Of a stretch of 64,000 nt of DNA, positions 52,401-59,941 are shown in pieces. Position numbers and translations under genes: made by a program. The notes beneath the pieces were generated by a model. It did no database searches, had not been told where the DNA came from, and was given only the letters and a program-made list of their open reading frames with translations. The stretch is from Dokdonella_A sp044227025. Lineage in GTDB: Bacteria > Pseudomonadota > Gammaproteobacteria > Xanthomonadales > Rhodanobacteraceae. The stretch lies in the NCBI RefSeq assembly GCF_044227025.1, contig NZ_JBGAFX010000005.1, positions 1 to 64,000 of the forward strand, in the 5' to 3' direction. How positions within the stretch are numbered: the stretch's first letter is position 1; each line of letters begins with the position of its first letter.

Positions 52401-53596
52401 TGCTGCAGGCCGGTTGGGACAGCAAGCTCGACAAGGCGGAAACCCTGACGCTCAGCGCGCCGCCGCTCGGCGAGCGCGCTGAAGTCTGGATCGTGCGGGT
52501 CGGCTCAAGCTGGCATCTGGAGTCATCCGGCGTGCCGGCGATCGCGGTCGCGCCCGAGAACGCGCAAGGCGAGCACTGGTTCGAATTCCATCCGTTGCCC
52601 GGCGAGCAACTCGTGCTGCGCGTGACCCGGCCCGAGCCGGCGCAGGGTGCATCGCGCGCGATCGACCATGTCGGCGTCGTGCGCAGTCCGGGGCAACGCG
52701 CGTCGGAAACGACGCTGTCGCTGACGGTGCGTGCGAGTCAGGGCGGCGAGCAGGCGATCACCTTGCCGAAGGGCGCCGAACTGGTCGGCAGCACGCGCGA
52801 CGGACAACCACTCAACCTGCGCCTGCAGGACGGCAAGCTGAGCCTTCCGCTGATTCCGGGCGCGCACGCGTTCGAATTGCGCTGGCGCGACGGCGAGGCC
52901 GCCGGCGTCGTCGTCGGCACGCCGGCGCTCGCGCTCGGCTTGCCCGCCGCGAACATCGACCTCGGCATCGACCTGCCGGCGGATCGCTGGCTGCTCGCAA
53001 CCACCGGTCCGACCGCGGGTCCGGCGGTGCTGTACTGGAGCGAACTCGCGCTCGCGCTGCTGCTCGCGATCGCGCTCGGTCGCAGCCGGCGTTCGCCATT
53101 GAAGACGTGGCAATGGTGGTTGCTCGTGTTCGGTTTCTCGACCTTCTCGTGGATCGCGCTGCTGGTGGTGGTCGCGTGGCTGTTCGCGCTCGACGCGCGC
53201 GCGCGGCAGGCGCCGCAGGGCGTTACTGCGTTCAACCTCGTGCAGGTCGGCCTGCCGCTGCTGAGCTTGTTCGCCCTGCTGTGCCTGCTCGCGGCCGTGC
53301 AGGAAGGCCTGCTCGGAACGCCGGACATGGCCGTCGCCGGCAACGGTTTCGATGCGCATGCGTTGCGCTGGTTCGCCGACCGCAGTGCCGACGCGTTGCC
53401 GATCGCACGCGCGATCAGCCTGCCGCTGTCGGTGCACAAGGTCGCGATGCTCGCGTGGGCCTTGTGGCTCGCGAGCGCGCTGGTTGGCTGGCTGCGCAAG
53501 GGGTTCGCGGCGTGGACCCAAGGTGGCTACTGGCGCAAGCCGGTCAAGCCGGTCGTGGACGTTCCGCGTGACGAACCGCCGGCGGTGTCGCCCTGA
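49442..53596 (+). CDS. Very large membrane/periplasmic protein of unknown function
   Basis: This 1384-residue protein begins with a signal peptide (LLARLFAGLAFTVVAHA). Residues about 20-480 are a beta-rich exported domain. Then come hydrophobic segments near 485-565 (FIAALLALLAWRLLGVPGVL), a Pro/Ala linker (APAPAAPPPPPREE), a peptide TLDKITVSGSNVRRVDVDSK at about residue 640, further helices near 690-750, a second beta-rich domain to about 1190, and membrane helices to about 1370. The 640 peptide resembles the beginning of TonB-receptor plugs. I do not recognise the family. Its stop overlaps the start of prmC. Confidence 0.75.
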   Translation: MHLLARLFAGLAFTVVAHAAPQVPAPLEPWRAWVLHDQEFRACPLIAGRAGAEASDFLCAWPGVLALSADDAGASLAQRWQVDAESWVPLPGDAQHWPQQVTVDGRPVAVVEHGGPSLRLAPGTHEIRARIPWRERPETLHVPATVGLIALRVDDKAVAPVQRDGDELTLGRQGVAAPEADSLQVRVYRRLSDGVPAVLTTRIEIAASGQAREEVIGPALPDGFAPLALDSAWPARLDVDGRLRVRVQPGGNSLVLDSRATAPLAAVTARVAAAPWPQQEIWSYAAAPALRVTVASGALPVDPAQAQVPGEWAQLPTFALADAATLTIEERSRGHDPDAQNQLNLSREMWLDFDGGGWFARDHINGRMLRDWRFDVATPYVLERADAGNEALLVTRGASAGSSGVEWRDPQVNLTAGVRITPKSAELPVAGWNTNFDGATAIVHLPDGYRLLGAPGADYAHGSWVSAWTLYDVFIAALLALLAWRLLGVPGVLVACAYLVLGYQEPGAPRWTLLAVLGLALALRALPSGRLSSVFEWLRRAALVLFVLFALPFAALQLRNALHPQLEHAGGGRGLADAFRFPSNTMNAPAPVQQDAAADEGQVVAEMSTPSAAPAPAAPPPPPREEAKYRQRASKAAPAGTLDKITVSGSNVRRVDVDSKIERYAQSTVLQTGAGEASWDRGQRYQLGWSGRVVPEQTVRLLIAPPWLVRLLRVLLVGLLAWLAVRLLRPVWQGWRVPRASATALFGLLAASAGVGSHAAQAQAYPPEDLLEQLQARLLEAPKCAPTCAGFSNAHVVARGDEIGVTLEAHALERVALPLPSDPRNLDLRRISLDGAVQEGIARDMDTLWLDVPAGVHRIELAFTAASDKVALGFALAPPRVTFDGSGWEASGLDDDAHLLTQSLALVRARASGEAATGSTQQFAPYVVVERTLRLGLDWSIAAQVSRLAPREGGIALALPLIEGEHVTTPGLKVDNGRVMVALGGGMLQAGWDSKLDKAETLTLSAPPLGERAEVWIVRVGSSWHLESSGVPAIAVAPENAQGEHWFEFHPLPGEQLVLRVTRPEPAQGASRAIDHVGVVRSPGQRASETTLSLTVRASQGGEQAITLPKGAELVGSTRDGQPLNLRLQDGKLSLPLIPGAHAFELRWRDGEAAGVVVGTPALALGLPAANIDLGIDLPADRWLLATTGPTAGPAVLYWSELALALLLAIALGRSRRSPLKTWQWWLLVFGFSTFSWIALLVVVAWLFALDARARQAPQGVTAFNLVQVGLPLLSLFALLCLLAAVQEGLLGTPDMAVAGNGFDAHALRWFADRSADALPIARAISLPLSVHKVAMLAWALWLASALVGWLRKGFAAWTQGGYWRKPVKPVVDVPRDEPPAVSP

Positions 53597-54423
53597 ACGA
53601 CCTGCGCACCCTGATTGCCGTCGCAAGCGCGCGCCTCGCAGGCGAGGACGCGCGCAGCGAGGCGGAAATTTTGCTCGCGCACGTGCTCGAGCGCACGCGT
53701 GCATGGCTGTTCGCGTGGCCGGAGCATGTCCCGAACGCGGCGCAGGCCGCAGCATTCGAGCGACTCGTGGAAGCGCGCGCGGGCGGCAAGCCGATCGCCT
53801 ACCTGCTCGGTCGGCGCGCGTTCTGGTCGTTCGACCTCGCGCTGACGCCGGCCGTGCTGATCCCGCGCCCGGAGACCGAGTTGCTGGTCGGACTCGCGCT
53901 TGAACGCCTGCCGCGCGATGTCGCGTGCACGGTTGCCGATCTCGGCACCGGCTCAGGCGCGATCGCGCTCGCGCTGGCGCACGAGCGCCCGCTCGCGCGG
54001 GTGCGCGCGACTGATCGCAGTGCCGATGCGATCGCCGTCGCACAGGCGAACGCGCAGCGCCTCGGCCTCGCCAACGTGGAGTTTGCGTGCGGCGACTGGT
54101 GCGAGGCGCTTGGCGGCATGCGCTTCGAGGTGATCGTTTCCAATCCGCCCTACATCGCGAGCGAAGATCCGCATCTGTCCCGCGGCGACCTGCGCCACGA
54201 ACCCCTGTCCGCGCTTGCTTCGGGCGAGGACGGACTCGATGCGATCCGCACGATCGTTGCGACCGCGCCATCGCACCTGCTGCCCGGCGGCTGGCTGCTG
54301 CTCGAACACGGCTGGGAACAGGCGCCGCAGGTGCGCGAACTCTTCGTGCGCAACGGTGGGCGCGATGCTGCCAGCGCGCGCGATCTTGCCGGGCACGAAC
54401 GGGTCACGTTCGCCCGCTTCTGA
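53593..54423 (+). CDS. prmC: Release-factor glutamine methyltransferase PrmC, probable CTG start
   Basis: This 276-residue enzyme methylates the GGQ glutamine of RF1/RF2. Motifs are IPRPETELLVGLAL, the SAM site VADLGTGSGAIALALA and the catalytic NPPY at residues 184-187 (VSNPPYIASEDPHL). Family N-terminal helices are encoded back to LNDLRTLIAVASARLAGED, but the frame has only CTG (53593, overlapping the previous stop as CTGA) there; the next TTG at 53671 would delete the first helices. The frame is closed at 53569-53571. A CTG start by translational coupling is the simplest reading; a sequence error is the alternative. Confidence 0.88.
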   Translation: MNDLRTLIAVASARLAGEDARSEAEILLAHVLERTRAWLFAWPEHVPNAAQAAAFERLVEARAGGKPIAYLLGRRAFWSFDLALTPAVLIPRPETELLVGLALERLPRDVACTVADLGTGSGAIALALAHERPLARVRATDRSADAIAVAQANAQRLGLANVEFACGDWCEALGGMRFEVIVSNPPYIASEDPHLSRGDLRHEPLSALASGEDGLDAIRTIVATAPSHLLPGGWLLLEHGWEQAPQVRELFVRNGGRDAASARDLAGHERVTFARF

Positions 54424-54811
54424 GGCCGCCAGCGCAAGAGCGTGCCTACCCGGCGACCCTTCGACGCGCGCCTGCGGCGCTGCGCACAGGGCGAACGGAT
54501 CTTCTTTCCCGGGCGGGGTGGGTCGGATGGGTCGACTGTGCGCCGGTTCACATTGCGCGTGTGCACCGATCGACCCCGCGTGCGTAATCCGTGGCACGGA
54601 ACCCCGAATCAGTATTCGTGAACATGTGCATCACCTGCCCGGCGCACGTGAGTGTGTCGGCAGGGCCGAAACAATGCCCCGAATGAGCGTCGCGCGTGAG
54701 CGCCACGCACCGGACCTTTCCAATCAGGTCCCGGACATCGCCCCGCAGGAAGCGGGGCCAGGGAACCGGCCACGGACGGCAGCCACGGACGGCATGCGCC
54801 CAGCGAGTCCC
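54424..54811. other. Intergenic stretch, repeat and terminator only
   Basis: Nearly 400 bases between convergent genes. A dispersed repeat copy (54456-54498; CCTTCGACGCGCG, CCTGCGGCGCTGCG, CAGGGCGAACGG) is at the left. The rest has no protein-like frame. A small RNA cannot be excluded. Confidence 0.5.
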
Positions 54812-54836
54812 GGCCCCCGCGCAAGCGGGGGCCTTT
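54812..54836. terminator. Bidirectional-looking terminator hairpin
   Basis: GGCCCCCGC (54812-54820) pairs with GCGGGGGCC (54825-54833) around a GCAA tetraloop and is followed by TTT on the plus strand. It lies 20 bases beyond the stop of the leftward beta-helix gene and downstream of prmC. Confidence 0.75.
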
Positions 54837-54855
54837 CATGGATGGCCGGACGCGC

Positions 54856-56191
54856 TCAGCCCTCGAACCCGTCGGCGAAGATCAGGTCGCCCGAAAGCTC
54901 GATCGCACCGATGTCGATCGATCCGTCGGCCGCGCGGCCGATCGCGCCGCCGACCGGCAACAATGCACGCCTGGGCTGGAACTGCGGCTGGAACAGCGCG
55001 CCGGCGACCGCATAGCCGGGGATCGGCTGCGGAGCGTCGTCGCCGGCGTCGTGCAAGGCACCCGCGAGCGTGGGCGCGAGGTCCAGCGCCGCGACGTTCG
55101 CGAATCCGGGCGTCGTTCCAACCAGTGTACCGGTCCATTCCGCCGGGACGAACGTCGCACCGGTCGGGATCCAGTTGTTGCTGCCGCCGACCTGGCGGCC
55201 ACTCGCCCATACCGCCTCGACCGTGCGTTCGACGCGGATCGATCCGCCCGCGCTCGCGTACAACACGTTGTTGTGCGCTTCGACTGCCTGGATCCCGTCG
55301 AAGATGCGGAACACCGTCGCGTCCTGTCCGGACGTGACAAGGATCGTGTTGTTGACGAAGCGCGCGCGGCCCTTGCTCTGGCCGGAGCCGTCGCCGCCGA
55401 CGCGGATCACCGAGCCGAACGCCGGGTTGGAATGCACGATCACGTTGCCGACCACGTCCTGGTCCTCGCGCACGAGGTCGACGCTCCAGCCGTTCTGCTG
55501 GGTCGCCTCGTCGGGGCCGATCAGCTCGAGCTCGTGGTAGGCCGCGCCCTCGAACCAGTTGTAGTAGATCTGGCTGCGCTCGTGGCGATCCTTGAGCAGG
55601 TTGCCGCCGTTGCCATCGTGCACGTAGCAGTACTGCATGCGGAACAGCGAACCCGGATGCGCGATCTCGTCACTCTGGATGTACAGCGGGTGCTGCGAGG
55701 TGCCGTTGCCCGCGTCGTAGATCTCGCTGTATTCGAGCGTGAACGAGCCGGACAACTGGTCGGTGCCGAGGATGCCATGCCCAGTGCAGCCATGGATCAC
55801 CGAATCGCGCACGGTCACGTCATGTGCGCCCTGCAGGATGCAGCGTGAAGTTCCGCCGGTTACTTCAAAGCCCTCGAAAACGAGATGGTCGGATTGGCGG
55901 AACTCGACCGTGTTCGTGCTGCCCGAAATCACCGGACGATGTCCGCCGACGCGCATTCCGCGGATCACTACCGGATGCCCCGCGCTGCCGGAGGCTTGCT
56001 CCGGCACCACCACGCCCCCCCGTATAGGTCGCGTTGCCGTCGACCTCGACGAGATCGTCGGGGCCAAGGTCGACCGCGGCGAAGAGCGCGTCAAGGCTGT
56101 GGTACGCGCGCGTCGGGCCGACTTGATATGTCGCCGCGTGCAGCGGCAGCGTGGCGAACGCGAGGAATGCAATGGCATGGCGCGTGGTCAT
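54856..56191 (-). CDS. Right-handed beta-helix exoprotein, frameshifted in a G7 tract
   Basis: The start ATG 56191 gives a signal peptide (HAIAFLAFATLPLHAATY) and a beta-helix opening DDLVEVDGNATYTGG. At a run of seven G (56015-56021) the frame must shift by one base to continue VVVPEQASGSAGHPVVIRGM. With six G the two parts would join smoothly. The rest shows parallel beta-helix repeats (HLVFEGFEVTGGTSRCILQG, VTVRDSVIHGCTGHGILG, YYNWFEGAAYHELELIG) and ends GDLIFADGFEG. Total length would be about 445 residues. Either a sequence error, a recent mutation or a phase-variable switch. It is closed as written. Confidence 0.85.
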
Positions 56192-56269
56192 GGTGTCGAC
56201 TCGGGGCTGGATTTGCAGATTGTGCGGTTCCCGCAGCCGCGGGAATCCGACACTGGTCACAAGGATCGA

Positions 56270-56710
56270 TCAGTCCGTCACCTTGACGAGCCGGAATTCG
56301 ACCACCTTGCTTGCGCCGGGCACGACCTCGACGCGCCGATCGGTCGCGAACTCCAGATGCCCGCCGGCATCGCGCAGGGTCGCGCGCAGGCTGTAGCGGT
56401 TTTTTGCATCCACATGCGTCGCATCGTAGGGCAGGGCGAAGTCATAGGGCGGTCCCTGCAGGTCGTTCCAGCGCGCGCTCGCGATCGTCGCAGTCGCCGC
56501 GCCGGACGCATCGGCGCTGGCGTCGTCGATGAGCTGCACGTCAAGCGTGGCACCCGGCGCGAGCAGGATGCGTTCGAGATAGGTCGCGCGACCGCGCACC
56601 ACGGTTTGCGGTGTCGACGCCGCCGACGCGACACCGGGCCGCTGCTCGGGTCCGTTGACGGACTGGCAGGCGACCAGCGCGGTGGCAGCGACGAGGACAA
56701 CAAGGCGCAT
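56270..56710 (-). CDS. YbaY-family lipoprotein
   Basis: This 146-residue protein starts with a lipoprotein signal (VVLVAATALVAC, Cys15). The domain has VRGRATYLERILLAPGATLD, VQLIDDASADASG, PYDFALPYDATHVDAKNRYS and FATDRRVEVVPGASKVVEF, the beta-sandwich pattern of YbaY/pilotin-like proteins. Function is unknown; located in an envelope membrane. Confidence 0.88.
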   Translation of the reverse strand: MRLVVLVAATALVACQSVNGPEQRPGVASAASTPQTVVRGRATYLERILLAPGATLDVQLIDDASADASGAATATIASARWNDLQGPPYDFALPYDATHVDAKNRYSLRATLRDAGGHLEFATDRRVEVVPGASKVVEFRLVKVTD

Positions 56711-56900
56711 GGCGCGTCTCCGTGGCGGGCAAGGCCGTTATACCGCGCAGCACCGCGTGCTGCCAGCGGATGGGGCGGCGCAAGGCCGAGCGGAGCGCGG
56801 AGGCAGTGCGGCCGAGGGCCGGGATTTTTCCTGGAATTCCGCCATTACATCCATCCATGGACATCAGGCAGCGGAGCGGACTCCGCTCTACACTCGGCCG

Positions 56901-57470
56901 ATGCAGAACGAACAGCCCGCACTCGAACCGGCGCGCATGGTCCACAACCTGTTCTTCGCCCTGGCGCCGGGGCTGGCGACGCGCGCGGCGATCGCTGCGG
57001 CCGCTGATGCATTGCGTGTGGCGGATGCACCGGCCGGACGCTGGGTGAAGCCGCCGCGTTACCACATGACCTTGCAGTTCCTCGGCGAGTACGTGCGGGT
57101 GCCGACCGATCTCGTCGCACGCGCGATCGAAGCGGCGGGGCAGGTGAGGATCGCACCGTTCGCGTTCGCGCTCGATGTCGTCGGCAGCTTCGGTGCGCGG
57201 CGCATGCCGCTGTGGCTCGGCTGCAGTGGAGCGCCGGCCGGGCTGTTGCGCCTGCACGATGCGCTCGGCGACGCGCTTGCGCGGCGCGCATGCCGCACCC
57301 ACGGCGCGACGAAACTGGTGCCGCATGTCACGGTCCTGCGGGACGCCGAGCGGGCGCTGCATCGGCATCTGGCGGAGCCGATCCACTGGCACGTCGACGA
57401 GTTCGTGCTGATCGACAGCCAGCCGCCCGACCCGTATCGGGTTGTCGGGCGCTGGCCGCTCCACGAATGA
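56901..57470 (+). CDS. thpR: RNA 2',3'-cyclic phosphodiesterase ThpR (2'-5' RNA ligase family)
   Basis: This 189-residue 2H phosphoesterase has the two His-x-Thr motifs: RYHMTLQFLGEY at about residue 54 and PHVTVLRDAER at about residue 142. VHNLFFALAPG opens the fold. It opens 2',3'-cyclic RNA ends. ATG 56901; longer frames upstream are not conserved. Confidence 0.92.
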   Translation: MQNEQPALEPARMVHNLFFALAPGLATRAAIAAAADALRVADAPAGRWVKPPRYHMTLQFLGEYVRVPTDLVARAIEAAGQVRIAPFAFALDVVGSFGARRMPLWLGCSGAPAGLLRLHDALGDALARRACRTHGATKLVPHVTVLRDAERALHRHLAEPIHWHVDEFVLIDSQPPDPYRVVGRWPLHE

Positions 57471-57571
57471 TGGAATCACGCGGGCGCGTCGACGCTTGAA
57501 GCCCTCCCTTTCAAGGCTGCGTCCTGAGCCTGTCGAAGGGGGAGGGTTGGGCGGGACGGAGTTCGAAGAAC

Positions 57572-57997
57572 TCAGCTCGCCAGCGTCGCATCCATCGTGA
57601 TCTTCGCGTTGAGGACTTTCGAAATCGGGCAGCCTTCCTTCGCCTTCGTCGCGAGTTCCTGGAATTTCGCCGCATCGATGCCCGGGACTTTCGCGGTGAC
57701 GGTCAGGTGGCTCGCGGTGATCGCGAAGCCGTCGCCGACCTTGTCGAACGTGATCTCGGCCTTGGTCTCGATGCGCTCGGGCGGCGAGCCTGCGCCGCTC
57801 AGCTGTGCCGACAGCGCCATCGAGAAGCAACCGGCATGCGCGGCGCCGATCAGTTCTTCCGGATTAGTGCCGGGCCCTTCCTCGAAACGCGACTTGAAGC
57901 CGTAGGGGGCGTTGTTCAATACGCCGGTCTCGGTCGAGATCGTGCCCTTGCCTTCCTTGAGGCTGCCGGTCCATACCGCGGATGCGTGCTTCTTCAT
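57572..57997 (-). CDS. OsmC-family peroxiredoxin
   Basis: This 141-residue protein carries the two reactive cysteines in AHAGCFSMAL (about residue 57) and EGCPISKVLN (about 122), with SRFEEGPGTNPEELIGA before the first. It reduces organic hydroperoxides. The ATG follows AGGAG. OsmC subfamily rather than Ohr is indicated by the ASAVWTGSLKEGKGTIST start. Confidence 0.93.
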   Translation of the reverse strand: MKKHASAVWTGSLKEGKGTISTETGVLNNAPYGFKSRFEEGPGTNPEELIGAAHAGCFSMALSAQLSGAGSPPERIETKAEITFDKVGDGFAITASHLTVTAKVPGIDAAKFQELATKAKEGCPISKVLNAKITMDATLAS

Positions 57998-58141
57998 CGA
58001 GGATCTCCTTGATCGAGGGGTTGGGATTGCGCGCCGGTCGGCGCCGGATTGGCAAGACTACGCCGAAGGGGTTGCGCGGGAAATGCACGGTTGCATCACT
58101 CGCCGTTTCGGCACGCCGGTGGTGCCGCGTAGAATGCAGCG

Positions 58142-58855
58142 ATGCGCCTGAACAAACACATTGCCGAAACCGGCTACTGCTCGCGTCGAGAGGCCGATCG
58201 CCTGATCGCGGAAAAGCGCGTCACCGTCAACGGCAAGGCCGCCGGCATCGGCACCCAGGTCGAGGAAGGCGACGAGGTGCTCATCGACGGCCATGCGCTG
58301 CTCGCACGCAAGGTTGGGGCGAAGGGGCGCAAGCACGTCTACATCGCGTTGAACAAGCCGGTCGGCATCACCTGCACGACCGAGCACGAGGTCGGCGGAA
58401 ACATCGTCGATTTCGTCGACCACCAGCAGCGCGTGTTCCCGATAGGGCGCCTCGACAAGGATTCGGAAGGCCTGATCCTGCTGACCAGCAATGGCGACAT
58501 CGTCAACGAGATCCTGCGCGCGGAGAACCGCCACGAGAAGGAGTACCTCGTCGCGGTGAACAAGCCGGTCACGCCGGAATTCCTCACCGGCATGGCGCGC
58601 GGCGTGCGCATCCGCGACCAGCTGACCAAGCCGTGCCGTGCCACGCGCATCGCCAAGTTCGGCTTCCGCATCGTGCTGACGCAGGGACTCAACCGGCAGA
58701 TCCGCCTGATGGCCGCCGCGTTCGGCTACCGCGTGACGCAGCTGCGCCGCGTGCGCATCGTCAACGTCAAGCTCGGCGCGCTCAAGCTCGGCCAGTGGCG
58801 CAACCTGACCGAACAGGAGCTGCGCGGACTGTTGCCCGATCGCACGGACTGGTGA
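58142..58855 (+). CDS. rluF: 23S rRNA pseudouridine(2604) synthase RluF-type
   Basis: This 237-residue enzyme has an N-terminal S4 domain (MRLNKHIAETGYCSRREADR, then TVNGK) and a RsuA-type catalytic domain with FPIGRLDKDSEGLILLTSNG, the catalytic Asp being 105. CRATRIAKFGFRIVLTQGLN and RQIRLMAAAFGYRVTQLRRV are RluF-like. Length is slightly shorter than E. coli RluF. Confidence 0.9.
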   Translation: MRLNKHIAETGYCSRREADRLIAEKRVTVNGKAAGIGTQVEEGDEVLIDGHALLARKVGAKGRKHVYIALNKPVGITCTTEHEVGGNIVDFVDHQQRVFPIGRLDKDSEGLILLTSNGDIVNEILRAENRHEKEYLVAVNKPVTPEFLTGMARGVRIRDQLTKPCRATRIAKFGFRIVLTQGLNRQIRLMAAAFGYRVTQLRRVRIVNVKLGALKLGQWRNLTEQELRGLLPDRTDW

Positions 58856-58913
58856 CGGGTCGCTCGGGACCGGGCTTTGTGGCACGGCCGGACGGAATGA
58901 TGCATCCGATGGT

Positions 58914-58948
58914 GCGGCGGCACGCGCAATGCGCGTACCGCCCTACGG
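58914..58948. repeat. Dispersed GC-rich repeat copy
   Basis: GCGGCGGCACGCGCAATGCG followed by CGTACCGCCCTACGG, the same family as the opposed copies at 43152-43185 and 43226-43264 with a changed hairpin loop. It lies in the short gap between convergent genes. Confidence 0.75.
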
Positions 58949-58983
58949 CGGGCGCGTCACGCCTTCCATCGCGGCGCATGGGC

Positions 58984-59487
58984 CTATTTCGCTGCCGGCG
59001 GTTTCGCGCGCAGCACGACGAGGTGCTTTCCGGCGCCGACCACCGCGACCGCGCGCATCTCGACAGGCGCGCCTTCGGCGAGCAGGGCGGTGGTGCCGAC
59101 CGCGGTCCATGCGGGATAGCCGGTCTGGAAATATTCCTTATGGATCGCCAGGAAGCGCTGGAATTCCGCCTCGAACGCAGGGGTATCCTTCGTCTCGCGA
59201 TGGAAAGTGGTGATCTCGACCACGTCGTCGAGCGTGGCGCCCGCCGCTTCTAGAGTCATCTTCAGGCGCTTGAACATCGCGCGGATCCGCTCGTCGTAGC
59301 CATCGCCCGGACCAGCCGGAATGCCCGACACGATCACGGTGTCGCCGACGCGCACCGCGGGTGCGTAATGGTATTCGTCGTAGGCGCGGTCGAAGCGCGG
59401 CGGGATGATGATCGTCTTGGTCGGCGCGGTGGCTGAGCAGCCGGCAGCGAGGCCGGCGAGGAGCAGAAGCATGATCAGTTGGCGCAT
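58984..59487 (-). CDS. RidA-family lipoprotein
   Basis: This 167-residue protein has a lipoprotein signal (LLLLAGLAAGC) and a RidA/YjgF domain: YAPAVRVGDTVIVSGIPAGP, LKMTLEAAGATLDDVVEITT, YPAWTAVGTTALLAEGAPVE. Cytoplasmic RidA proteins deaminate reactive enamines; an envelope-anchored version is less usual. The Arg needed for enamine deamination, normally after the last beta-turn, appears as MRAVAVV. Confidence 0.88.
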   Translation of the reverse strand: MRQLIMLLLLAGLAAGCSATAPTKTIIIPPRFDRAYDEYHYAPAVRVGDTVIVSGIPAGPGDGYDERIRAMFKRLKMTLEAAGATLDDVVEITTFHRETKDTPAFEAEFQRFLAIHKEYFQTGYPAWTAVGTTALLAEGAPVEMRAVAVVGAGKHLVVLRAKPPAAK

Positions 59488-59941
59488 GGGAGCCTCGCGA
59501 TGCAGTGAGCGGCCGGTCGGTCGCTGCCTGAAATACGGACAAGTGCGCCGGAACCGATCACGTGCCGCGATCCGCCGAGTGCGCGCAGTCGGTGCGCAAG
59601 GTCGCCGACACAATCAGGCCAGGGTGGCGATCCTGCCGACGATTTCGAATTGCGCGACGCCGAAGTCAGTCACGCGCATGGCATCGACGAACGCGTGCGC
59701 GTGAAATCGCTGCTCGACGGCCGGCGATCCCATACGAGGTCGTGAAGGCTCCAAGCGAGCGCGGCGGACTTGGTATCGCGAGGTAGCGCGGTACTGGCCG
59801 CAACCGACGTGCGCTTCAACGTGGCGGGACGCCGAGCTACGAACGGTCGGGCATGGGCCTGGAGTGTGCGGGCGGGCGAACTACGACTAGAATGTGACTG
59901 CGAGCACATTTCTTGACGATTCTGTCCCTGGGGAGGGAGTG
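59488..59941. other. Intergenic stretch, nothing recognised
   Basis: About 450 bases between divergent genes. No protein-like frame and no clear repeat were seen. The right end holds GGGGAGGGAG at about 59931, the ribosome site of the next gene, and an AT-richer patch (59885-59925) fits a promoter. Confidence 0.5.
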
